From the NCBI GenBank assembly GCA_013400155.1, contig VXBM01000044.1:1838464-1902463 (forward strand): a DNA stretch of 64,000 nucleotides. Direction: 5' to 3'. The position numbers and the translations under genes are program-made. Every line of letters starts with the position of its first letter. Position 1 is the stretch's first letter. Positions 23,401 through 35,000 of this stretch are shown here, in pieces. The notes under the pieces were generated by a model. It saw nothing but the letters and a program-made list of their open reading frames with translations, was not told the origin of the DNA and did no database searches. Origin of the DNA: Helopsaltes ochotensis (lineage: Eukaryota; Chordata; Aves; Passeriformes; Locustellidae).

Positions 23401-26080
23401 CCACCCTTTTGAATGTTCATTGTTTAGGTGGGCATTCTTTGGATTTCTGGAATAGTAAAAATTAAATTAAAATGTCAGAGAGAGAGTTTTTCTCCAGAAG
23501 TTAGCTAAGAGTCATGTTTGTGCTTGCTGTCTTTTGAAGCAGTGTCTGCTAAAAAAATCAAACCTCATCATATTAGTATTACTGTTGGTGAATATGTATC
23601 TTGGACTCCCCTGACACCTTTGCAGGATAAATGGCCATTTCTTTTGCTTCCTTTTAATTATTTTTGTTTTAGTTGTGACTTAGGTGCACTTGGTTTACTG
23701 TACTAGGGCTTGGGTCTTAAAGATGGATGGGGTACACTTGCACAGTGGGTATCCCTTTTGTGGGGGAGATCTGCAAGGGAGCTTGCAGTACAGATGTAAT
23801 GTGTACATTGTCATAACTTCTTGCAACATATAACAGTGACTGGACAGAGTTCACCTCTCACAGAATTTGCACATGCTAGGAATTTTTTCTTATTCTGTGT
23901 TTAAGACATTTTCTGTGTTTGCACTTCCTGCTAAGTACTAGACTTTCACAAGTAGTATTCCAAATTGCTGCAGAGTAATCCAGCACCTTTGTTAGAGAAA
24001 ACCACCTTAAAAGGTGCTTGCTTACTTTACTTTATTGTTTCCTATACTTTTTTTTTTTTTAATTAGGTCAGTTGTTTCAAAATAAATTCTAAAGTGGGAA
24101 GAAAGAGCATTGCCTTATACCTCCCAAGCAGCAGCATCATCTTTTGAACATGTGCCAGACAAGCACTCTGAACTATCACTCCAACTGCCCTGGTGTTCCA
24201 GGAAGAACATCAGCTTCTTCTCCTCTGATTTTGAATGAAGGGAAGGCTTCTGGAACAAATAACACCCACCTTAATCTCTTGTGACAAGCTTCTTATGAAG
24301 GCTCTTTCAGAGTGACTCTGCAGAAGATTCACCCTGGACTTCCAAATACAGACTGTAGATGGTCTACCTTTGTGTAAATGACTATTTTTTCTTTCCTAAG
24401 GATTTTTTTTTTGACACAATAGGTCTGATATAGATTTTTTTCTTTCTAAAATGTTAACTTGCTCAGCACTTAGGATTGTGTTTAGCAAATGGAATGAGCA
24501 ATGCTGGAAGAAAAACACTTCAGAAAACATCACCACGTTCTGGTTGAGCCATGACAGGGTACTTGAAAGGTGCACATCTCATACCTTCCCATCAGAAGAG
24601 CTGGGTTTCACAATCAGGGACTCAGAAGAGAATAAGCCATAGCTCAAAGAAATCCAAGTATTCCCAGTTAAATGATTCACCTGATTTCCTGCATGTTGAA
24701 CATCACTTAAAACGTATTATTTTTAGGTATAATGTTGAAGTGCTCTTCTGCTAAGAAAACTGAACCTGTGAACCACCAAGGTAAACCTTGGGTGCTTTCC
24801 CATTAATTCTTTCCACTTTTGGACAGTTCTCCACTTCACACAGAAGAGGAATTGCTTTCCTTTCCAGCCTTTCCACCTCTGTGCAAACTGCAAGTGGGGA
24901 GGGTGAGGCAGGGCTGGCGCTCCCATCCTTGGGCTACACCATCAGCCCTGCCCAGTACAGTGTGGGCAGTGGGGTCGACCCCAGCAGAGCCACTTGCAGG
25001 CAGGGGAGGTGCTTGGTGGTTCTGCTGCCAGGATGTGATGCTGCACGCGGGGCTGCAGAGGCTCTCATGGTCACTGCTTATTAAACATTTCTGACGCCGA
25101 CTCAGGAGAACGGGAAGTTGTGACTCACCGCTCCAAAGGCTGGGCATCTCCATGGGACTGAAAGGTGCAAAAAGCAAGAGTTTTACTTTACTAAGTTACT
25201 AAGTCACTAAGCTGCTGGGAGATATGACTGCATTCAAGCAGACAAAGCAGATCTGCTCTTCAGACCACTAGTTTACGGCTTATTTTCTCAGTGTAAGATG
25301 CCTACTGAAACAGAAAAAATTCAAAGATAGTAAAACTGCAGTGCCTAATGCAGCCCCCCAGTCCAGCTCCCTGTTAGGATCAGCACTAGAACAGACAGCA
25401 GTGTTGGTGGCTGCTTTGTCTAATCTACAATACCACACTTTTATTGAATAACATATCTCTTTTTCATCTGTTTGTCTTCATCTCTAGTGTTCTGAATGCG
25501 ATTATCAAAGGTGTCCTTACACCTTTAAATCTACTTTGGAAGTAGAGCCACAGCCAAAATGCTAATGAGCTTGCCTTAATTGTAAACATTGAGCACTGAT
25601 AAGAATGAAACTCCATCCTCTGTTCTAAGGAGTTCTTACGTGTTTCCTACTTACACCGTTTTTTATCTGATTCTCCTTCACTTCTGTTCTTAGGCAGATT
25701 AATAGGCACCTGAACAGACAAATAACAGTACTACATCTTCACAGACTTTCACCCTTTTGACAGACTTTGGAGACTGCAAAATATTTTTGGAAAATTATTA
25801 TTGGAAAAAAGATTACTGAATGATCAAGTGGACGGCAATTTTTCAGGCTGGAACAATCCGTTCCCCAGCACTCACATGAACACATTTGTAACTTGTACTT
25901 AAATGCTGATGGGACATTTTTTAGAATGTGATAAGTGTGAAATAGCCCATAGTTTTATCAGTGTTGGTTGCTGCCCACTCATGCAAAAAAAGTTTTATTG
26001 TGATCATTAAGTTGCAGGTAGGCAGTGCCTCTGGACTGTAAAATAGGAATGTTAGTGTGCAGTGATGAAAGCAAACTTTG
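20491..26080. other. Intergenic non-coding DNA upstream of SLC34A2
   Basis: No supported exon is visible. A GC-richer patch at about 24890-25135 contains around eight CpGs in 260 bp, against very few in the flanks. A poly-T run of over a dozen bases lies at about 24046-24060. The short open frames here are unremarkable. Confidence 0.5.
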
Positions 26081-26163
26081 CTCAACACCTGTCTATATAT
26101 ATTGCAGGTTTCAGTGGCTGCCCAGTTGATCCGTTTACTCTATTGTCTCGGAATTAAGTCGTG
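26081..26163 (+). promoter_or_regulatory. SLC34A2: Candidate SLC34A2 promoter and untranslated first exon (donor at 26164)
   Basis: A TATATATA-type box at 26093-26101 is followed, at the distance expected for transcription initiation, by about 40-60 bp of non-repetitive sequence ending GTCGTG, and then a strong donor GTAAGTA starting at 26164. Upstream lie a TTTATTG site (about 25994; CDX-like) and CAAACTTTGCTCAA (about 26073; HNF4-like). Both would suit an intestinal transporter, but they are short motifs. The mammalian gene also has a non-coding exon 1 several kilobases before the ATG exon. No ATG lies between the proposed start and the donor. Alternatives are donors near 28259 and 31210. 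If the AG at 26105-26106 is used as an acceptor, this would instead be an internal 5' UTR exon. Confidence 0.3.
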
Positions 26164-29100
26164 GTAAGTAAAAGCAACTAAGACTGAGTTTTCTTCTCTT
26201 TTGAACTTTTTAAGCTTGCAAATCTAAAACTCTGCTTTTGCAGCTCAAGAAATGGCAAGAGAGAGGTAATGTGGGGTACTGGAGTGGCATGTGAAATGTC
26301 ATCCTCATGTTAACGTTTTCACCTTGCTTTCCTTTAACTGCATCTGTATTTTAAGGAAGTGATTAAAAAAAAACATAGTTCTGAAAACAAACTGTGTTTT
26401 TTTCCTGCAATTTTCCTGTAATTTTTCCTGCTAGGTTCATTTTCATGAACTTTTATAAAGAAATAAAGTATTTTGTTAGTAGCTGCCAAAAAAACCATCC
26501 CTCGAAAAAGCTGCCTATAGCAAAAGAAAGTATTTGTTTAACTATTATTCAAAAAGAAATGAGATTTTAAGTCATAGTAATCAGTGGTATTGGATACTGG
26601 AAAATGTCTAGGATATGATTAATGAAACATTGGAAGGAAATACCGTCAGTTCATGTGTTAGCATAGATCTTCTGTAAAGCCTGTGTGCCTCAGGACGGCC
26701 GTGTCAGGCTGGTCCTGATGGAAACATTTTCTTATGCTAATTTGGTTTGATACACGGAGGTAAAAGGAATACATTAGAGTCTAAGGTAGTTTGCTCAAGT
26801 AATGTGGCAGTAGGCAGAAATCAGCTGGTTTCTCAGTAACTTTTATTATCAGCTCTTCCTTTAGATAAGTAAGTCTTTTTAATGTCATTATTTTTCCCTC
26901 TCTTTATTCTTTACTATGTATTTTGCCTATGGGATGGGGTAGATCTGTACTATTTCCTTGTTGGTGGGGTTAGTAATTTTCTTGGCATTTTATTCTGAAA
27001 AAGTAATTGTTTTATTTAAATACCTACTAAGCATTTCAAGTAGTTCACTGGTATTTCCTGGCTCTGGTTCCTCAGTGGCAGTCTCCAGTGCTTTGCTTGG
27101 TTGTGAATTCAAAAATCAATCTTTGAGATTTGTTCTTTCTCTGCACATACCTAGATATTTGTTCTCTTTTCTAGTTTGTTTTGTGTGTTGTTTTGGTTTT
27201 GCTATGTGTTAGATTCAGGCTTGTGAGCAATGAGTCTTACAGATTCATAGGAGTAAAATTGGACACAGTGCTCTGTTTTTGTAGCTTTCACGTATCTCTT
27301 TTACCCTTTACTACTGCATGAGTTGAAAGTTTACATCCTGGCTAAGCCTGCTGACTTATTCAAAGAAAAAGCCCCAAGGAAGGGGCTTGTGCCAGAGCAA
27401 AGACAAGAATTGCTCCTAGCAAGGCTGAATCATTGCTGGTGTTTATTTAAGTTGTTACTGGTTCTGTTGCACCTGGGGCTTTGTGGCTGCCATGGAACAC
27501 GTTCTGGGGCAAAACTATCAGCTGATGTAAAGCTGCTGAATGAATTTGTGTTGGCTGAGGAACTTTCTTTTCCTGTCTCTACATAATGTGCTTTTATGTT
27601 CAAGTGGTACATTTTGAGGGGAAAAAGACAATATTTCTTCAAACCTTGTATGAGAAAGGCTGATATGTAGCTTGGTATTTATTCCTATGAAGTATGTGTG
27701 ATAAATATTCATATTTAATAAGTCATATATTTGGATATCAGATTAGCTAATAAATCCCTTTTAAGATAGAAACTTTAGTGCTGTGGTGAAGGATGAAGAA
27801 GTGATACATTTTTGTAGAAAAGCTGAGACAGAAGGAGGGAGCAGGAGGGAGAGAGAATAGGCTGAACCCAAAATCTGATATGGAGCTGCTTAAGCAGCCT
27901 GTAGGTGCATGTATGGTCAAGTTGGTTGTTGTAGGTGTTACTAGTTAGTTTTGAAAATACTGCTCTTTTCTTCAGTACTTTTTATTTTATTTTGTTTTGA
28001 CTGGGTCTGCTCCCCAGGAGTGAGATTTCTTTAAGGCTTACTGCTCCGTAGTTCTTATGTCAGGCACAATGTGGCCTTTTGGTGAGCTGTCATGGGTCGA
28101 GAGGTACAAACAATACCAGCCGGGCACATGCAGGTGGTAGTTCATTTAGCTGTGTTAAGTCCAGCAAAACAAAAACTTCACAATTGTTTCTGATTTAGAA
28201 CTGCAAAGCAAAGAGAGTGCAGCTCTGCAACCGAGGCAAAGCTGTTACAGCCCGGTGAGTCACGGAGGAATGCAATATAGGGCAACTGCATGACACCTAG
28301 TGTTGCTCAGATAATTCCCCAGAGACTTTAACTCTTTGAAATGCCATAGTGAGAGAGTATGGACATAAAAACCACAGGAGTCCACTTTGGCTCCGAGTTT
28401 TTCTCTCTCTCATTTTATTTCAGAATTTGAATGCCATTGATTTTTTCCATCTATCTCCCTCTTAGGTGGGGGAGGGTTCAGTTTCTTTTGAAGTTAGAAA
28501 GGATGTCACACATGGTTAGCATTTTCCAAAGGCAAGGAAAGATTATACTCACAACAAAAGAAGCACACATGATGGTGTGAGAGGATTTGCCACGAGGTTC
28601 ACTGAAACAGACTGGATTACATCTTGCACAGGCATTGGTTTTCAGACCTTTGCAATATGCATAGCATATTGTGACCTGCCACTTTCAGGAGGAAATGAGC
28701 TCCCGTTTCAGTACCGCTCCCAACAGGTGGATATCCAAAGCAGCAATGCGTGTCCTGACGTGAGCTCCATGACTTCACCCTGGGTGCAGGCACCCTGGCT
28801 GCTGTCCTGCCAGCCAAGGCAGGAACCAGCTGCGCGGCACTGAGACACCTGGGCTGGCACGGGGGTGGGCAGAGCTCATCACTCCAGCACCTCATCCAGC
28901 AATTGTGGCTATCCTGCCTTTGGACCTGGACCGGTGCGTCCAGCTGAACACAGCGAGTTGTTTCAGTGTGTGTTGTCATTGGCCTGTTCTCTAATATGTT
29001 CCTTTTCATGTAGTTGTCTTTGGTGCTCAAAAGTAAACCACTATTAGGGTTTTCATTGTCACTGATACCTTGCGTCAGCAATGTTGGTCTTTTCTACCAC

Positions 29101-31890
29101 ACCTGACGTCAGCCTTTCCAAAGGCACGTGTGAGCTGCCAGGGAGCCAGGCGGTCACTTTGCCACCCCCCGCTCTGCTCCTCCACGGCACATAGATTGTC
29201 TTCTGAGTATTTTCTCAAGGTGTTGTATTTGGGCCAAAGAAGAATTCTTTAAAGGGAAAGCTATAGAATGTAGATTATCTTTGTAGCACAGTAATTAATT
29301 AACAGTAAGTAGCTGTGGCTAGGACTCCAGCAGAGAGTATCAGGTGTCTCTCCACTATCTTCTCAGCTGTTAACTCTTAACAAGAGCTGGGATCTGGGAA
29401 AGCTTACAACTTTGGTAGGACTTCAAGGGTATAGATGGTTCTGCTAGCATCATGCTTTGATACTTTTGATACCACTCACACAGCATGGGCTGTTTAGTAA
29501 TACCTCTGCAAACCCAAATGCTCAAGGCAAATGCTGTAAAGGCCTCCAGTATTCAAGTCTCTTAAATCAGAGGTTGGCTAGGGCTCATATGAATGACTTC
29601 ATATACATACCTATAAAAAATTTCCTCTACAGAGGTGATTAACTCTTATTCTATGATGTTTAATCACATAAAGCAAAAACAATAATAATACGTGACGGAC
29701 CTGTGGGATCCTGAGCACCTCAGGAACATGGGAGATGCTTATTATGGAAAAATGCTCTGCTGAATTCTTGTTTGAGGAGAGTTTATTTAGGAGACATGGA
29801 GGCTCTTTGTCTGCTGAAGTTTTCAAGCTCCTGTTTCTCCACTAAATGCATCAGCTCAGTTTCAATACAGTAATCATGCAGGTGAATCCTTCATTTCCAT
29901 ACTAAGCGTAACAGAAGAGCTGATGGCATCTCTAGGGAGGCTGGTGTCCGGCATATTCTGTGTCTCCATGGTTGGAATAAGTTGCAACTTCACATCTGAC
30001 TTTCCAGTATATTTTCATGATTACATTTCACTTATGAATCACTTGTGCAGAGCAGTTATTTTTTAAATAACTCTTTAAATGCTGAACATATATAAACGAA
30101 ACTTGTTTAACAAGATGGAGGTGTTTTTGCCTGGGTGGGGCCAGAGGTTGTTTTGACCTGGATGAAAATGCGAGAATTTGCTTCAAGCAAATGGGAATCT
30201 TTGTTGAAACAAGCAAGAGTGACTTTCTTTCATCTGTTCGAAGATCTTTGTGTATCTTGGGAGCTGCTCTGGGTCTTACACCACAGATAAAGAATGTGAA
30301 ACGTGTAGGTTTTGCTAATGGAATTGTAGAATACCTTTTCCTGTTAATGTGGAAGGGGAGATACTCTTTTCTTTGTGGAGTACCAGATAACAATACCCAC
30401 CTGTGTTACAGTAAGACACAAGTGATTTTGTCTGTGACTTTTCCTTCCAGCTAAAGGAGGAGGCCGTGTGTCTTACTTAAGTGGGCAGGGAAAAAGATTT
30501 TCACCATCAGCTATATAAAGGATTAAGATTAAATAAATGATTATTATATTCCCTTAGAGTGACTGCCAATTGCCGCTGAACCTTATGGGAGCATGATACC
30601 AGCTCTGGCTTTTGGAGGCTGGGCACAGGGCCTCTGTTTACAAAGAACATTGGGGGCAAATTTGCTGACCAGTGTTTCAGCCATGGGGGTGCCAGATGTG
30701 CTGGTCATGGGGCAGCTCTGACTGCAGCACTGACTGACTTGTGTGTCAGAGAGGGTGGAAGAGACTGACCTGACAGTGAAGCTTTCCTGGACAGGGTTCA
30801 CTTCTCCCATCCTTTCCATGGAGTTTTTGCATGTGCTGGCTGATGTCACAAGTCTGTAAAGGCAGAAGCACTATGGTGCATATTGGCTTGTTTTTCCATA
30901 GTCACTTTCTCCCTCTTCCATGCCTCTCCCTCTGGCTTCCAATATTGGTGAAGTAAATAGAGAGGACTCTTCCAGGCTTGGCCTCCTCTTGTGCCTGGAC
31001 CAGGTCTCTCATGTGTGCTTGCACCCATGTTGGCAGGATTTGGCCATGTGATGTTTTACTTTTTAAGTTATTATTTAGTAATATAACATTACAGTCCATG
31101 TCAAATGTGCCCAAAAAGGGTTCAGGAAGGAAGAGGTTCAGAGAGAGAGCCTATGTAAGCTGAGTGAGCTGGACCTTGCTGCTACCAGCTCAGCTTCATT
31201 GGCAGCATCAGCTGTAAGTTACAGGTAAATACAGACATGCAAATGGCCACTGCTCTCTAATTGTCCTCTTCCCTGGGCATTCAGCAAGCTCTGGGCTCTT
31301 CTTCCACCTTGTCCAGGATTCTCCTCTTCATGTTTCCATGGGCATGAACCAGAAGAAGCAACAAGGCATTGTGTTTAGCATTCATGACCCAAACTAAGCT
31401 GTGCTTTAGGGAAGAATTTTTTTGCTAAAAAATTTCATTTGTATTGAATTACCAGATAAAGGTCTATGTATTGAATAACCAGGCAGCTGCTTAAATAAAG
31501 AAGGTGGAAGAAAATAAAACGATTCTCTGACTTCTTGTTGAAAGGAGATAAAATTAATTAAAGAGAAGAAATGCCTACCTTTTGGAAAGCAGAGGAATCT
31601 TTGCTTTCATGACAGTTAAAAGTGTATGAAAATACAGATGTGAGATGGAAATAATTTTTAATTGTGTACATAAATAAATAAACTGTGATTTAAAAAAATA
31701 ATTGAGAAATCAATTTCCCAAATAGTGCAATAACTCATAAAGTTTAGTAAAAATTTGTGCTCAAGGGAAAATTTTTTTGTATTTAGTTTTCATCTCCTTT
31801 GCTCTTTATCCTTATCATATTTCTTACATACACTCTTGTAAGGTGAACATTTTGACTGCACTTGCATTTCAATCAACACTACTTTGTTAG
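26164..31890 (+). other. Probable intron 1 or upstream region of SLC34A2
   Basis: AT-rich non-coding sequence between the candidate first exon and the well-supported acceptor at 31889-31890. It contains two other possible first-exon donors: CCCG|GTGAGT at about 28256 and CAGCT|GTAAGT at about 31210. A GC-richer patch lies at about 28680-28960. No coding exon is recognisable. Confidence 0.45.
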
Positions 31891-31899
31891 TCACAGATC
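31891..31899 (+). other. SLC34A2: SLC34A2 5' UTR part of exon 2
   Basis: The acceptor TTTGTTAG ends at 31890. Nine bases of untranslated sequence precede the ATG. A very short leader before the ATG in exon 2 fits a gene whose first exon is non-coding. Confidence 0.75.
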
Positions 31900-32005
31900 A
31901 TGGCTCCCTGGCCGGAGGTAGAAAAGCCTGAAACCAATAACTATATTGGGGACTCCTCCAAACAAAACCAGAACATGGCTGGGAAAGAAGGAGAAAATCA
32001 CAAAG
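31900..32005 (+). CDS. SLC34A2: SLC34A2 coding exon 1 (exon 2 of the gene)
   Basis: Residues 1-35, beginning MAPWPEVEKPE, the cytoplasmic N-terminus. The MAPWPE start is shared with mammalian NaPi-IIb and fixes the initiation codon. The rest is hydrophilic and rich in Asn, Gln, Lys and Glu. The donor GTAATG follows at 32006 and the intron phase is 1. The next intron is only 100 bp. Confidence 0.93.
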
Positions 32006-35000
32006 GTAATGTACTCACTCCTGAGTTATAAAAATATATGTTTTGGGGATCCTTGGAGAAGATGGAAAGTAATTAAACAATTTTTAAAATGTTTTATTTC
32101 ATCAGGCAACGTGGCTTCACTTGGAAATAAAGGGGAAATTCAACCTGCATTTTCCACAGTAGCTTTGATAGATGAGACAAGGCCAGAAGAAGAAGACCCG
32201 TGGGCTCTGCCGGAACTGCAGGACACTGGGGTCAAGTGGTCAGGTAGCCATTTCTCTGTAAACAAGTTACCTACATTGTTTTCCCATCACTTGCCTCATA
32301 TTCTTCAAGAGTTAATGGTTGTATCATATTCAGTCAGTTAAGAAAAATCCTGAAATCATGCTTCTTACCCTCCTTAAAACACAAGGGGATATATGTGAAA
32401 CAGTCCAGCACTAATATAATTTTATATCCTGGCAACTGTTGGGTTTTTTTACTCAGTAGGATGACTATAAAACTAAGGGTCAATGTCAGATTTCATAAGG
32501 CTTTTGTCACATACCAAAAAGGTTTTTTTGTGGTAAAAGTAGATAAACAAAATACCTGCTTCTGCAGTTAAAATGTGATCAAGAACATTCTTTTGGGTTT
32601 AATCACACACTGGAGCCATGTCACTGTCTTTGTCTCCACTGTCTCTGTTTGTGCACTAGAGTATTCCAGAGAAAAATTCAAACAATTCCTTGTTTTGCAG
32701 AACTGGATAGAAAAGGAAAAATAATTCGTGTACTCTATGGGATAGGGAAGTTCATCATGCTACTTGGATTACTCTACATGTTCGTGTGTTCTCTGGATGT
32801 ACTGAGCTCTGCTTTTCAACTGGTAGGAGGTATGAAAATATCTAAAATACTAAGAATAAACTATGACTAAGGCAGTAAATTTTGTCTGAGACACTTAATT
32901 ACAACTACCACTCTTCAAGAATATTCTTCATATGTGATGAGACATAGATTCAGAAGGAAGTAGCTCTCATTGAACACTGAGCTTCATTTGTTTGAAAGGG
33001 TATTTCTGTCTCTAATTCCAAAAAGCTGTTGATGTAGGGGTTATTTGCCCCAGTTTCTCAGTAGCTTCCTGTTACTTTAGTGACAGTTTGCAAAAATACA
33101 TCTGTGAATAAATCTTTTCCATGTAAAAGACATTTCAACAAGGTAAAATAGGGAAATTGTGCTCTTGACTGAAGCATCTAACACTGAAATGTTCCCCAAA
33201 TCCTTCAAAGATGAACACTATTAAAATGTATTTTTTCTGTTTACCTTGAAATGTTGAATTCAGGTGATGGACTGAGGAGTGGTTATCAGAGAAATATGTG
33301 CACTTCTGTGGGAGTATTTTGCAAACACAGAAAGGTACAGGAACAGAAATAATCAGTATTATTAAAACCATTTTCCTTAATTAAGTATCCAAAAATAACA
33401 AGTAATGACGTTTAAATCAAGGTATATGTGTTTTTTTTTGTCCTACGGTCTTTCCACTGATGGCTGTAGCATTATACGCTTCTCTGCAGAGCTCAGCAGG
33501 GCTTATGGTCACTGAAATGAGAGAATATAAAGTATTCTCTAAAACCTGAGAAGCTGAGTCCAGGACATGAATCTGGATCCCTGGGCTGCATTGTATTTTT
33601 TGGGGAAGCAAACATGGTTATATATGTATTAATTAAATTGCTGAAGGATCTTTAATTAAACACTCTGATAATTTCTGTGGACTTATACATCCCCCACTCT
33701 GAAAATGTTTTTTAATAGGCAAAGCAGCAGGGGACATATTTAAAGATGATTCAGTGCTCTCGAATCCTGTCGCGGGACTGGTGATTGGAGTTCTGGTGAC
33801 TGTTATGGTACAGAGTTCCAGTACTTCTTCATCCATTATAGTCAGCATGGTGTCTTCCACATGTAAGTCTGCTTACAGTATCTACCAAGAGATCACTCAA
33901 AAACCTTGTCTCAGGTGCAAACATTCCCACTTGTGTTCAAATTGTAGAAGCTTTGGGGTAAAGAACAGAGGCTGTGGAAAAAGATTTTCACAGCTGTTTC
34001 CCTGATATAAAATCAAATTTTAGAAAGGAATAATAACGGTATTAATATTAGTAGTGCCAGTAGTAGTAGTACTACTACTAGTAATAATAGCAAAACCACA
34101 ACTGCAATGAAAATCATTGTAAGCCTTGACACTGAATGACTTAATTTTGGAATTATCTACACTCTTGTCTCATATTAGGCAGTTACTGAGCTTCATTTTT
34201 TGTGTGGTATCGTTTCAAAATTCTGCAGCAAATAGGGAAATGCCAGGGAAAGAAGAGATTTTATCTTAATCTGTCCCTCTGATGTGGTGGACATGGATAA
34301 CCATGGGCGCCAGTGTCAGTGGGGATCCTGGGACTATGGGCGTGCTGTGTTCCCAAGGGGTTTGAGAGAAGCAAACCTGCTTGGATTGGAGGAGCTAATC
34401 CCACTTACATCAAGGGAAGTCAGGGTTTCACTGACAGTAATAGAAATTTTCATGGAAGCATAGAGCTTGCTGATGATCTGATTTTTTCATTCAGTGTTTC
34501 CTTTTCCGCATTCCAGTGCTGACTGTTAGAGCAGCTATTCCTATCATCATGGGAGCAAACATTGGCACCTCGGTTACAAACACAATTGTGGCACTTATGC
34601 AAGCTGGGGACAGGAATGAATTTAGAAGGTATGGTATTTGAACTCTAGATCTGGAAAATTGCTTCTTTCTTTTTTGTTGGTTTTCTTCTATATTCACTAT
34701 CACTACTACAGCCATTCAACTTTCTAGGTAGGAAAGTCACAAGCATGGCCGTGGCAAAGGTATAATGCTACCTACAGGTTCATGTGCTTGAAGAAAAACA
34801 TATCACATTCCTTTAAAAGTTTTGTGGGTTTGTAAAAATTCACCATTTTTAATAATCCTACATGGGGATAAATTTTCAAGCGCTCCTACTATACCACCCA
34901 CATTTTATTATGTCTTAGTTATGGGAGAGCTGTACAAGAAGTTAATATTACATGAAATTGGTCTGGTTTCCTTAAAAGAGATTTCAATGTTGAAGGCTTC

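Noticed and set aside
28617..29081. A 154-codon - strand frame upstream of SLC34A2
   Set aside because: No domain or exon structure; the GC-richer sequence is a sufficient explanation.
33863..34005. Read-through of coding exon 4 into the following intron
   Set aside because: A strong GTAAGT donor stands at 33863 and the transporter sequence resumes at 34517 in phase.
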